Below are positions 33,490-40,555 of a DNA stretch of 64,000 bases, one piece after another. Source of the stretch: Paenibacillus silvestris (GTDB taxonomy: Bacteria > Bacillota > Bacilli > Paenibacillales > NBRC-103111). Each line of letters opens with the position of its first letter. Within the stretch, counting starts at the first letter, position 1. Location: the NCBI RefSeq assembly GCF_009882985.1, contig NZ_WTUZ01000010.1:1140434-1204433 (forward strand), read 5' to 3'. The notes beneath the pieces are model-generated. The model was not told where the DNA came from, did not search any database, and was given only the letters and a program-made list of their open reading frames with translations. Position numbers and translations under genes: made by a program.

Positions 33490-35088
33490 CTACGCCATTC
33501 TGCTCACTCCATTAGCCGCAACAGCAATCGCATTCTTCCCATTCCTCTTCACCTCATACATCGCTTCGTCCGCCTTTTGCAACAAACCTGTGAGATCCGA
33601 AGCGTTGTCAGCGAATAGACTCACCCCAGCACTAAAAGAAACCGGAATTATCTTTTGATTGAAAAGAAAAGGGTTAACCGAGAGCGGAAACAAACGTGAA
33701 TGCGCTTCCTCGTACACTGACATTTGAGCCAAATCGATAGGCATTAGCAGGACAAATTCGTCCCCGCCGATTCTTCCTGCAATATCTCCTGGCTTTGCAT
33801 GCCGCTCCAATAAATCCGCAATATGCTTGAGATAGTCGTCGCCAATCAGATGTCCATACGTATCGTTCACGGTCTTAAAGTTATCTAAATCTATCAATAT
33901 GAGAGCGAACGGCTCACCTGCTGCTATTTTACGATTCGCATGTTCCTGCACGGCTGCCCGATTCAAGAGACCAGTCAGTGGATCATGATAGGCCAAATGA
34001 CGATACTTCCTTTCGGATTCAACCAATTGACGTTCCGTAGCTTTCAGAGAGGTAATATCCGTCAAATTCAGGATAACCATCCCCTCCTCAGCGCCTTCTA
34101 TGTTCTCTATGCTGACAATCATATCTAACTGGGCTTGATCATGAACTTTCAGTTTCATTTCCCAATTGATTTCGCTCGTCTGCTTCATCAGAAGCTCATC
34201 CCATCTAACTTCCAAGCTTCTATCATCGTCAAAAAACAGGCTTGAAATAACATGGATACGACCCCTGCCACTGCCTGATAAGCCAAGCAAACCCTGCGCG
34301 CGCGGATTCATCTCTTTGACATTCCCCTGCCTATCAAGCAGGAAAATAGCGGTCGGAGCGGATTGGAACAAGGTGTGAAACAAGTCGCGATAGCTGGGCA
34401 GAAAGTCGTATTTACTAATGAGCCTTCTAAGCGACACAACCCACAGAAGAGTTCCGGAAAAATAAAGAGCAATAGCAGCTGAACTCGTAATATAAGCTAG
34501 AGATAGGAGGAGAGTCACAATAAGAATCCAGCCAAAGAGGGATAGTAACCCCCCTAAAAGCCTCACGAGCATTTTTTTTCGTTTCAAATGTTGGGTAGTC
34601 AGCCAGGCAATTAACAAAATCCCCACAGCCAAAAGGATATAACTTCCAACAAAAAAAACCGCTAAACCAAGCATAAGCGGACTTAATGGACTAGGCCCAT
34701 CCACCCTTGGCTGGTAAAGATGCTGAGGACCAAAGCGCAGCAGCAATATCGCCAATGAAAGCAGCGGTGTTAGGTATATCCATATGACAAAATGTCTTAT
34801 TTTCGTACTCGTCTTACCAGCAACAAGCACACTAAGATGCACAAGATTGCTGATTGTCAACAGCAGCATTGGGGCATTCCAATAGAGTACGATTAGGCTT
34901 TCATACTGCGGGAAAAGCGCTGTTTTGATATATTCCCCAAGAAAATAAAAGAGCAAAGAGAACATGAGCAGCGAGGCTACGCGGTTCACCAAGCTTTGTT
35001 TATTCCGGGCATACATAGAAATAGCCATATAAAAAAACATATAGGATGGCAATAAAATCGTTAGAAAATCAAGCGATATTTCGTTCAT
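33490..35088 (-). CDS. Membrane-bound PAS-GGDEF protein (probable diguanylate cyclase)
   Basis: 532 residues, ATG preceded by AAAGGAATCCCAG. The first 225 residues contain about seven hydrophobic helices, resembling the 7TM sensor module of some receptor kinases and cyclases. A PAS domain follows (about 235-350, with LLDRQGNVKEMNPRAQGLLG), then a GGDEF domain (about 365-525) with an intact RIGGDEFVLLMP active site and DLDNFKTVNDTYGH upstream. It should make cyclic di-GMP at the membrane in response to an unknown signal. There is no EAL domain. It stands alone, with its own terminator. Confidence 0.92.
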   Translation of the reverse strand: MNEISLDFLTILLPSYMFFYMAISMYARNKQSLVNRVASLLMFSLLFYFLGEYIKTALFPQYESLIVLYWNAPMLLLTISNLVHLSVLVAGKTSTKIRHFVIWIYLTPLLSLAILLLRFGPQHLYQPRVDGPSPLSPLMLGLAVFFVGSYILLAVGILLIAWLTTQHLKRKKMLVRLLGGLLSLFGWILIVTLLLSLAYITSSAAIALYFSGTLLWVVSLRRLISKYDFLPSYRDLFHTLFQSAPTAIFLLDRQGNVKEMNPRAQGLLGLSGSGRGRIHVISSLFFDDDRSLEVRWDELLMKQTSEINWEMKLKVHDQAQLDMIVSIENIEGAEEGMVILNLTDITSLKATERQLVESERKYRHLAYHDPLTGLLNRAAVQEHANRKIAAGEPFALILIDLDNFKTVNDTYGHLIGDDYLKHIADLLERHAKPGDIAGRIGGDEFVLLMPIDLAQMSVYEEAHSRLFPLSVNPFLFNQKIIPVSFSAGVSLFADNASDLTGLLQKADEAMYEVKRNGKNAIAVAANGVSRMA

Positions 35089-35207
35089 CTGGGATTCCTT
35101 TTCATGAGGATTAACACGATCATTTATCGTTTAATGTTATTCTAAATCTCGCAAAAATACAACAACCCGAACGCTGGAATAGCGAACGGGCTGTATGGAA
35201 ATTGCCA

Positions 35208-36446
35208 CTAACGATGAGGCTCATACCAAGCCAAAACCGTACTCCAATTACTCCATCCATAATAAGGAACGCCTACATCCAACTGAGAGATGCAGATCTC
35301 CGCATAACTTCCATCTGGGTTCGAGTTCCACACTTCCGCATGTTTGCCATCGGACCGGATCCACGTCAGTTTATTACTTTTTCTAAGAATGTACGGCCCG
35401 AAGTCTCCGCTTTGTTCCGGTGGATGAGTGAGCTGCCTTTGCTCTTTATTGGAAATGCTCACCTGATACAAAGCGGGAAGCGGCCAATCGCCATCCTCTT
35501 TGGACTCCTTAGACCTTGAAACAATAATCATTCGGTCATTTTCCCATGTAAAATCGCGATCAGCGAATCCAAGCGGCGTAAAGGAAGCTGGCTTCATAGC
35601 AGGCAGGTCCTTGAGCTTCAAATGCTTATTCTGCACGGCCATTCGGCCTTCCCCAGCAATATAAGCAAGTCTTGCCTTCGTAGGCGACCATGCAAACCAC
35701 TGCGGGTAGTGCAGCATGTTTTCCATCTGCTGAAACTGATTGCCATCCGCAGACAATACGCATAAGGCATTGCCGTCAGCTGATAAAGATGCCGTTGGAT
35801 TCGCGGTAAATGAGATCCATTTCTTATCATTTGACCACTTGAAGATGCTTGTGCCGACGGCAAAAAAGCTGGGTGATTCCGTAGGAAGCGTATAGAAATG
35901 CTTACTCTTAGCAGGGTCCATTTTGGCGTCCGACGGAACCATATAGAGTTCAACATTCGTCCACCCGGATGGCCGCAGTTGGGCTGGCGAAGATACCAGG
36001 AATCCACTGCCATCAGGCAGCCACGAGTAGTTATCCACACCGAGAGTTACGTTCTTAAAGGGTTCCACTTTTTCACGAGTAACCCTTGCGATATTCAAAA
36101 CGCCATCTATTTTAAAAGCAAGATCATTCCTACCGGGAGCCCACTGAAAATTGTCACCGCCTGGATACACACGGTTATGTTTTTTCATCTCCAAGCTGTA
36201 CACCCATATCTCATGCTGCTGTTCTCCGAGGGCAAGAGAGTAGGCAATGAACTTCCCATCTGACGACCATTTGGGCTCGCTTACCTTTTGATTTAGAGTG
36301 ATTTGCAGCTCCTTATCCTCTTTTTTAATCCACAAATCACCGCCTCGTACAAACGCAGCTTGTAAGGAATGCTTGGGTTCAGCAAATCCGACATGACACC
36401 ATAAGAGCGAAATCAACAGGCTCACTACGATCGTTTTAATTTTCAT
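35208..36446 (-). CDS. Exported TolB-like beta-propeller protein
   Basis: 412 residues from ATG 36446, six bases after AGGAGG. A signal peptide (MKIKTIVVSLLISLLWCHVG, cut after FAEP) indicates export. The mature protein repeats short WD40/TolB-type blades, e.g. EPKWSSDGKFIAYSLA, DNFQWAPGRNDLAF, WLPDGSGFLVSSP and PTKARLAYIAGEG, so it folds as a propeller. Propellers of this type bind proteins or peptidoglycan and have no clear enzymatic residues. Function outside the membrane is unknown. No operon partner is evident. Confidence 0.8.
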   Translation of the reverse strand: MKIKTIVVSLLISLLWCHVGFAEPKHSLQAAFVRGGDLWIKKEDKELQITLNQKVSEPKWSSDGKFIAYSLALGEQQHEIWVYSLEMKKHNRVYPGGDNFQWAPGRNDLAFKIDGVLNIARVTREKVEPFKNVTLGVDNYSWLPDGSGFLVSSPAQLRPSGWTNVELYMVPSDAKMDPAKSKHFYTLPTESPSFFAVGTSIFKWSNDKKWISFTANPTASLSADGNALCVLSADGNQFQQMENMLHYPQWFAWSPTKARLAYIAGEGRMAVQNKHLKLKDLPAMKPASFTPLGFADRDFTWENDRMIIVSRSKESKEDGDWPLPALYQVSISNKEQRQLTHPPEQSGDFGPYILRKSNKLTWIRSDGKHAEVWNSNPDGSYAEICISQLDVGVPYYGWSNWSTVLAWYEPHR

Positions 36447-36524
36447 CAGGTGCCTCCTCTTCAAGTGTTACAGGAGTATTTTTAGCAGGTTGATCCAAAT
36501 TATTCCTAAATAGCTAACAACAAA

Positions 36525-36578
36525 AAAACTCTTAACAACTCATACTGACCACAGGCCCGCAGAGCACTTAAGAGTTTT
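36525..36578 (-). terminator. Intrinsic terminator of the small membrane protein gene
   Basis: 11-bp stem AAAACTCTTAA/TTAAGAGTTTT around a long loop. Leftward it is followed by TTTTTTTG. The right arm touches the end of the upstream gene. Confidence 0.6.
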
Positions 36579-37033
36579 CATTTAAAATAGCCGTACCTTA
36601 TCAAAAGCCTGTAATACAAATAAACTAAGCTATAAGCCAGCATATAGGAGACAAAGGTCCAACCTATAGTCCAGTGATTGCTGTATTCTACTTTGCCAAA
36701 AATAAATGCCAAGAATTCCAGCGCAGTCGTAGCCAGGCATAAGCAGCCTATTTTCAAAAGCACATGCCGATTATTTTTTCTAATCCAATAAATCATATAA
36801 CCCGCCATCACGGGATAAAGACCTAAATCAAGCGGAAGTGCCGATAGTGTTTCATCATTTTCAATAAATGGTGTGAAGTCCCAGAAATTCAAATGATACC
36901 CTGTATCGTTGATTAATCCGGCTATTGTGACCGTAATTGGGCTTATGAGAAATACAATAATTCGAGACTTCCTATACAAATAGATGCCAAACACCCAGGG
37001 GATTACAAATCCCACAATAATGTTAAACAGCAT
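36578..37033 (-). CDS. Small polytopic membrane protein, CBO0543-like
   Basis: 151 residues with four or five hydrophobic helices, ATG behind AGAGGTG. It resembles the CBO0543 family of spore-forming Firmicutes in length and pattern: a TIAGLINDTGYHLNFW segment after the second helix, LPLDLGLYPVMAGYMIYWI in the middle and VSYMLAYSLVYLYYRLL at the end. No enzymatic motif is visible. Family members are of unknown function. It lies alone between the TolB-like gene and folD. Confidence 0.65.
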   Translation of the reverse strand: MLFNIIVGFVIPWVFGIYLYRKSRIIVFLISPITVTIAGLINDTGYHLNFWDFTPFIENDETLSALPLDLGLYPVMAGYMIYWIRKNNRHVLLKIGCLCLATTALEFLAFIFGKVEYSNHWTIGWTFVSYMLAYSLVYLYYRLLIRYGYFK

Positions 37034-37131
37034 GATTTATTTTCACCTCTTAACTCTAGGCCTCTAGTATTACCAGATGTTGGCGAAAATATGATGTTTA
37101 CATAAGTGCTGGCACATGCGCTTTTATCTGA

Positions 37132-37980
37132 TCATTTCCTTGCTACTTTTTCTGCAGCATCGACCGTATGTTTGAGTAAAGTGGCAATCGTCACTGGACC
37201 AACCCCGGCTGGTACCGGTGTAATGGCTGAAGCTACCTTCTCACAAGCCTCATAGTCAACATCCCCGATGTTGCCAGGATTGTATCCTGCATCCAAAACA
37301 ATTGCGCCTGATTTAAGCCAATCCCCCTGAACAAATTGCGGTTTACCTACTGCAGCTACGACAATATCCCCTAATCGCACGATATCGGCCAAATTCGCCG
37401 TTTTCGAGTGGCAGGTTGTCACGGTTGCGTTTTTATTTAAAAGCATCAACGATACAGGTTTGCCAAGAATTGGACTTCTTCCAATGACAACCGCGTGTTT
37501 ACCTTCTACAGGAATTTGGTAATAGTCCAAAATAGCAATGATCGCCGCTGGCGTGCAGGATGGAAACTCAGCAAAGCCGAAAGCATTCTGAGCAAATCCC
37601 AAGGTAGTTACTCCATCGACATCTTTATCAATAGAAATCGCCTCAAAAGCAGCCCTCTCATCGATCTGTTTCGGCACGGGGTGCTGCAACAAAATGCCAT
37701 GCACGCTTTCATCATCATTCAGCTTGTTAATTGCCGCAATTAACTCCTCTGTCGTCGTGTGCTCAGGAAGAACGACGCGAATAGATTGGATGCCGAGACG
37801 CTTGCAGGCATTTCCTTTCATCCGTACGTAAGTGGCTGAAGCAGGGTCGTCACCGACTAGCACAGTTGCTAAACAAGGAACGATTCCTTTTTCGGCCATA
37901 TTGGCTACTCTGCTGAGCAACGATTCCTTTATGGCGTCTGCGACTCGATTACCATCCAAGATTACTGTTTCTGCTGACAT
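37132..37980 (-). CDS. folD: Bifunctional methylenetetrahydrofolate dehydrogenase/cyclohydrolase
   Basis: 282 residues from ATG 37980, the usual FolD size; the longer open frame upstream runs through the riboswitch leader and is not translated. Motifs: YVRMKGNACKRLGI with the catalytic Lys, GILLQHPVPKQID, DKDVDGVT, the Rossmann signature GRSPILGKPVSLMLLN, and PVPAGVGPVTIATLLKHT near the end. FolD interconverts 5,10-methylene-, 5,10-methenyl- and 10-formyl-tetrahydrofolate in the cytoplasm, supplying one-carbon units for purine synthesis. The ZTP riboswitch in its leader senses shortage of 10-formyl-tetrahydrofolate, which explains the regulation. Confidence 0.97.
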   Translation of the reverse strand: MSAETVILDGNRVADAIKESLLSRVANMAEKGIVPCLATVLVGDDPASATYVRMKGNACKRLGIQSIRVVLPEHTTTEELIAAINKLNDDESVHGILLQHPVPKQIDERAAFEAISIDKDVDGVTTLGFAQNAFGFAEFPSCTPAAIIAILDYYQIPVEGKHAVVIGRSPILGKPVSLMLLNKNATVTTCHSKTANLADIVRLGDIVVAAVGKPQFVQGDWLKSGAIVLDAGYNPGNIGDVDYEACEKVASAITPVPAGVGPVTIATLLKHTVDAAEKVARK

Positions 37981-38003
37981 GTTGATCATCCCTTTTGAGT
38001 AAA

Positions 38004-38041
38004 TTGGAAACGCAAAGAGGTAAGGGATATCCCTTACCTCT
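38004..38041 (-). terminator. Expression-platform terminator of the folD riboswitch
   Basis: 38016-38041 is a perfect 26-bp palindrome centred on GATATC, with arms beginning AGAGGTAAGG. Leftward it is followed by TTTGCGTTT. It lies directly after the aptamer and before the folD ribosome site, so it would stop transcription when ZTP/ZMP is not bound. Confidence 0.75.
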
Positions 38042-38112
38042 GCCCAGGCGTACGGCTGATTATCTATGTGCTCCCTCATGGTTCCCCATGTTCCGCCAGT
38101 CACACACAGTTG
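38041..38112 (-). promoter_or_regulatory. ZTP (pfl-motif) riboswitch aptamer
   Basis: Read leftward the leader contains the conserved ZTP core in order: GACTGGCGGAACATGGGG, a stem closing with CCATG, AGGGAGCACATAG, and the 3' pseudoknot element GCCGTACGCCTGGGCA. These match the pfl motif, whose known ligands are ZTP and ZMP, and folD is one of its commonest target genes. The aptamer is followed by an intrinsic terminator and preceded by a clear promoter. Confidence 0.9.
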
Positions 38113-38125
38113 CTTCTATAAATTC

Positions 38126-38154
38126 ATCATAACAACTAATGGTCTAGATTTCAA
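38126..38154 (-). promoter_or_regulatory. SigA-type promoter of folD
   Basis: Leftward TTGAAA (38149-38154), a 17-base spacer and TATGAT (38126-38131). Transcription would begin near 38119, just before the riboswitch. Confidence 0.75.
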
Positions 38155-38205
38155 TGCGTATGATAGGATGGAATAAAACTTGTACATCCTAAGGAGAATT
38201 CACCC

Positions 38206-38622
38206 ATGTCCACTATGAGGGAAATGACAATTGAAGATTATGAACAAGCCTTTATACTCTGGAGTCAGATTGAAGGTCTTGTACTAAGTGAGGCTGATTC
38301 CAAGCCTAATATCCAGAGCTACCTGAATCGAAATCAAGGATTTTGTTTCGTTTGCGAAGCGGATAGCAGGATCGTTGGAACTATTTTAGCGGGACATGAT
38401 GGCAGAAGAGGGTTTATCTATCACTTAGCAGTAAGTCCTGAACACCGAAAGCAAAGGATTGGGCATCGGCTCGTAGAGCTTAGTTTGGCTCAATTAAGAG
38501 AAATAGGCATTGAGAAATGTCATATTTTTGTACTCGAAAATAATGAGCTTGGCCATTCATTCTGGGCGGCTGCGGGTTGGGAAAAAAGAAGCGGATTTTT
38601 CGTTTATTCGAAAACACCTTAA
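38206..38622 (+). CDS. GNAT family N-acetyltransferase (YpeA-like)
   Basis: 138 residues, ATG after TAAGGAG. It is a single GNAT domain; the acetyl-CoA-binding motif A reads LAVSPEHRKQRIGHRLVE, preceded by IVGTILAGHDGRRGFIYH, and ends with HSFWAAAGWEKRSGF. This pattern is that of YpeA/RimI-like acetyltransferases, which modify small amines or protein N-termini. The substrate is unknown. It faces the other GNAT gene across a shared terminator. Confidence 0.9.
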   Translation: MSTMREMTIEDYEQAFILWSQIEGLVLSEADSKPNIQSYLNRNQGFCFVCEADSRIVGTILAGHDGRRGFIYHLAVSPEHRKQRIGHRLVELSLAQLREIGIEKCHIFVLENNELGHSFWAAAGWEKRSGFFVYSKTP

Positions 38623-38646
38623 ACAGCCTCATATATGGCACATAAG

Positions 38647-38684
38647 AAAAGGCTGCTTGGCCCCTATTGGACCAGCAGCCTTTT
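38647..38684. terminator. Bidirectional terminator between two acetyltransferase genes
   Basis: Stem AAAAGGCTGCT/AGCAGCCTTTT with a 16-base loop, T run rightward and A run leftward. It serves the two convergent GNAT genes. Confidence 0.88.
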
Positions 38685-38686
38685 TA

Positions 38687-39151
38687 TTATAATTTCAATG
38701 TCATAAATGAACTAAGCGGGTCTTCCGCATAATCCGCAAATGGCTGGCAATAGGCAAACCCGGATTTCTCATAGAGTCTTCTTGCAGGTTCGAAAGCTTC
38801 CATGGAGCCTGTTTCCAGACTTATTCGCTGATAGCCACGTTGCTTGGCTTCCTCAATAATGTGTTCTAGAAGCTGTTTGGCAACCCCTTTTCTTAGATGG
38901 GCGGATGAAGTTCGCATCGATTTTATCTCACCGTGTTCGGAGTCAAGTTCCTTCATAGCACCACACCCAGCTAATTGTCCCTGATCCCATGCACTCCAAA
39001 ATGTGACTTTGGGTGATTTGAGCCCATCAATATTCAGGGCATGCATGCTTTCTGGTGGTGAAAGCTCTGACATCCCTTTCAGATGCTCGAGAATTAATGC
39101 TTGTACCTCTGGACCGGTTAAATCATCAATTTTAATATCCAATGCTGCCAT
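38687..39151 (-). CDS. GNAT family N-acetyltransferase
   Basis: 154 residues, ATG behind AAGGAG. The acetyl-CoA motif is RTSSAHLRKGVAKQLLEHII, followed by QRISLETGSMEAFEPARRLY and ending with YAEDPLSSFMTLKL, as in the common YsnE-like acetyltransferases of Firmicutes. It has a single domain and is soluble. The natural substrate is unknown. Its neighbours give no clue beyond the convergent GNAT gene. Confidence 0.9.
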   Translation of the reverse strand: MAALDIKIDDLTGPEVQALILEHLKGMSELSPPESMHALNIDGLKSPKVTFWSAWDQGQLAGCGAMKELDSEHGEIKSMRTSSAHLRKGVAKQLLEHIIEEAKQRGYQRISLETGSMEAFEPARRLYEKSGFAYCQPFADYAEDPLSSFMTLKL

Positions 39152-39291
39152 TCTGAATCTCTCCTTATAGTTGCTCTCTAACTCTCTAATTCTACGTATA
39201 TTTTACATGAATTCGCCTAAGGTCAAAACCCTTTTGTTAATGAAATTTTAAGCAGGGAAATCCGGGAAAAATTTCTTAGAGAATCAATAAA

Positions 39292-39321
39292 AAGCCTGAC
39301 GGATTAAACTCCGTCAGGCTT
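39292..39321 (-). terminator. Terminator of the GH116/ABC operon
   Basis: Perfect 12-bp stem AAGCCTGACGGA/TCCGTCAGGCTT with a 6-base loop; leftward it runs into TTTTTATTG. The same hairpin core and following sequence (CAACTnCCACCTCGCC) also occur at 9375-9425. Confidence 0.8.
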
Positions 39322-39411
39322 CAAGCTAGCTGCTTTACTATTCACCAATACAACCAACTACCACCTCGCCCACCAGTAACAAATTCTAAGGCTTCAAACT
39401 AAGGAACTGAG

Positions 39412-39640
39412 TGGTTTTCGATTCATCGTGGACAGCTTTAGATCGAATAGATGGAAAAGCTACCGTTATTCTAAGCTGCATGGTCGCTGGGAGCGAAATA
39501 GCGGTAGGAACTCCAGTTAAATGTTCTGCAGCTGGAAGAAAACGTGCTTAATTGGTGAAATTAGCGGTAGAAAATCCAGTTATTTGGTAATAATCGGAAC
39601 AATTCAAGAAATTAGCAGGAGTAATTGGCGTTAAGTACAA
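39412..39640 (-). repeat. Dispersed intergenic repeat family B, inverted divergent copy
   Basis: Two leftward copies of the family core lie here: AACTGGAGTTCCTACCGCTA (39499-39518) and AACTGGATTTTCTACCGCTA (39562-39581). They match 22204-22223 and 50762-50781 except at the variable positions. The flanks are more diverged than in the other copies. Together with a short family A-like piece near 39662-39687 this fills the 548-base gap; no gene is seen. Confidence 0.55.
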
Positions 39641-39699
39641 GGTAATCCACTGTGCCTTTCTGAGGAATAGCGGCCTATAGTTCCACCTCATAAACATCC

Positions 39700-40533
39700 C
39701 TAAACAGCAATCGCCTGAACCTCGCCAACAAGCGCCGCAAAAGCAGCAATCGCCTTCGTTAAATCCGAGCGATCTGCCGTCAGCCAAGCGAAGCCCTCCT
39801 GGATTCGCTTCTCGAAATCAGCAGGAGCTGCTGCAAAATGACTGCACTGCGCGACAGCCCCTTTCTCGTTCAGCAAATACTGCCCATTGCACGCGAACAA
39901 TACTTGAACCAAACAGCTTACGGTTCGAAATAGATGCCCCGCTGCGTAAGAAACATCGTTACGCCCCAAAGCTTTTTTAGCGTTAGCTACAGAGAAATCC
40001 GCTTCCCACATGAATTTCGAGATCGTCGCTTGCCGCAGCGCATCCGGATACGGAGATGTCTTTGCTTTCATTTCAGCAACGAGGCCATCCGGATCCCAGA
40101 GCGGCCGGCAGCGCGCGACTTCTCCCATGTAGATCGATGTGCAGAAGCCATGCGGATGACCTGGTTGATAGTGGATATCGATCCGTCCCTGCCGGCAATC
40201 CTCGATGATGCCTGACACTTTCGCGGTATCCCGATACAGCACATCCAAGGGAAAGCCACCGCTGCTAAGCCAACCGCCGCCATTGATCCACGGACCCCAG
40301 CCGCCTATTGGCGTAATCAGTCCGCTGCGGTGCTGATCATCGAGCGACCTTGCAGCTTTCTCCAAAGCTGCAAGGTCAATCGGCTGTTCTTCGCGATAGT
40401 ACACGCCGATGTCAATATCGGACTCCGATGTTTCGGTGCCGCAGGCACGTGAACCGCCTAATACAATAGCAGCGATTCCTTCAACTTTTTGCAGCTGCTC
40501 TACGGCCGTTTGAATAACTTCATTGGCTTCCAT
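39700..40533 (-). CDS. Nucleotidyltransferase-fold protein
   Basis: 277 residues, ATG behind AAGGAAGGTG. The N-terminal domain has the nucleotidyltransferase signature LGGSRACGTETSESDIDIGV (G-S, then D-x-D metal ligands) and a third acidic residue in PLDVLYRD. The C-terminal helical half (about 150-277) resembles the partner domain of DUF4037/kanamycin-nucleotidyltransferase-like proteins. It could adenylylate a small molecule or protein. It starts 22 bases after the GH116 gene and is the last gene of that sugar operon, an odd partner for glycosidase and transporter genes. No resistance function can be claimed. Confidence 0.8.
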   Translation of the reverse strand: MEANEVIQTAVEQLQKVEGIAAIVLGGSRACGTETSESDIDIGVYYREEQPIDLAALEKAARSLDDQHRSGLITPIGGWGPWINGGGWLSSGGFPLDVLYRDTAKVSGIIEDCRQGRIDIHYQPGHPHGFCTSIYMGEVARCRPLWDPDGLVAEMKAKTSPYPDALRQATISKFMWEADFSVANAKKALGRNDVSYAAGHLFRTVSCLVQVLFACNGQYLLNEKGAVAQCSHFAAAPADFEKRIQEGFAWLTADRSDLTKAIAAFAALVGEVQAIAV

Positions 40534-40555
40534 AGACGAATCACCTTCCTTGATA

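Noticed and set aside
37981..38103. N-terminal extension of folD by 41 codons
   Set aside because: The stretch is the ZTP riboswitch leader; FolD of normal length starts at 37980 with a ribosome site.
39662..39687. Fifth copy of repeat family A
   Set aside because: Only a short half (GGAATAGCGG and TATAGTTCC) is present, too little to list as a copy on its own.
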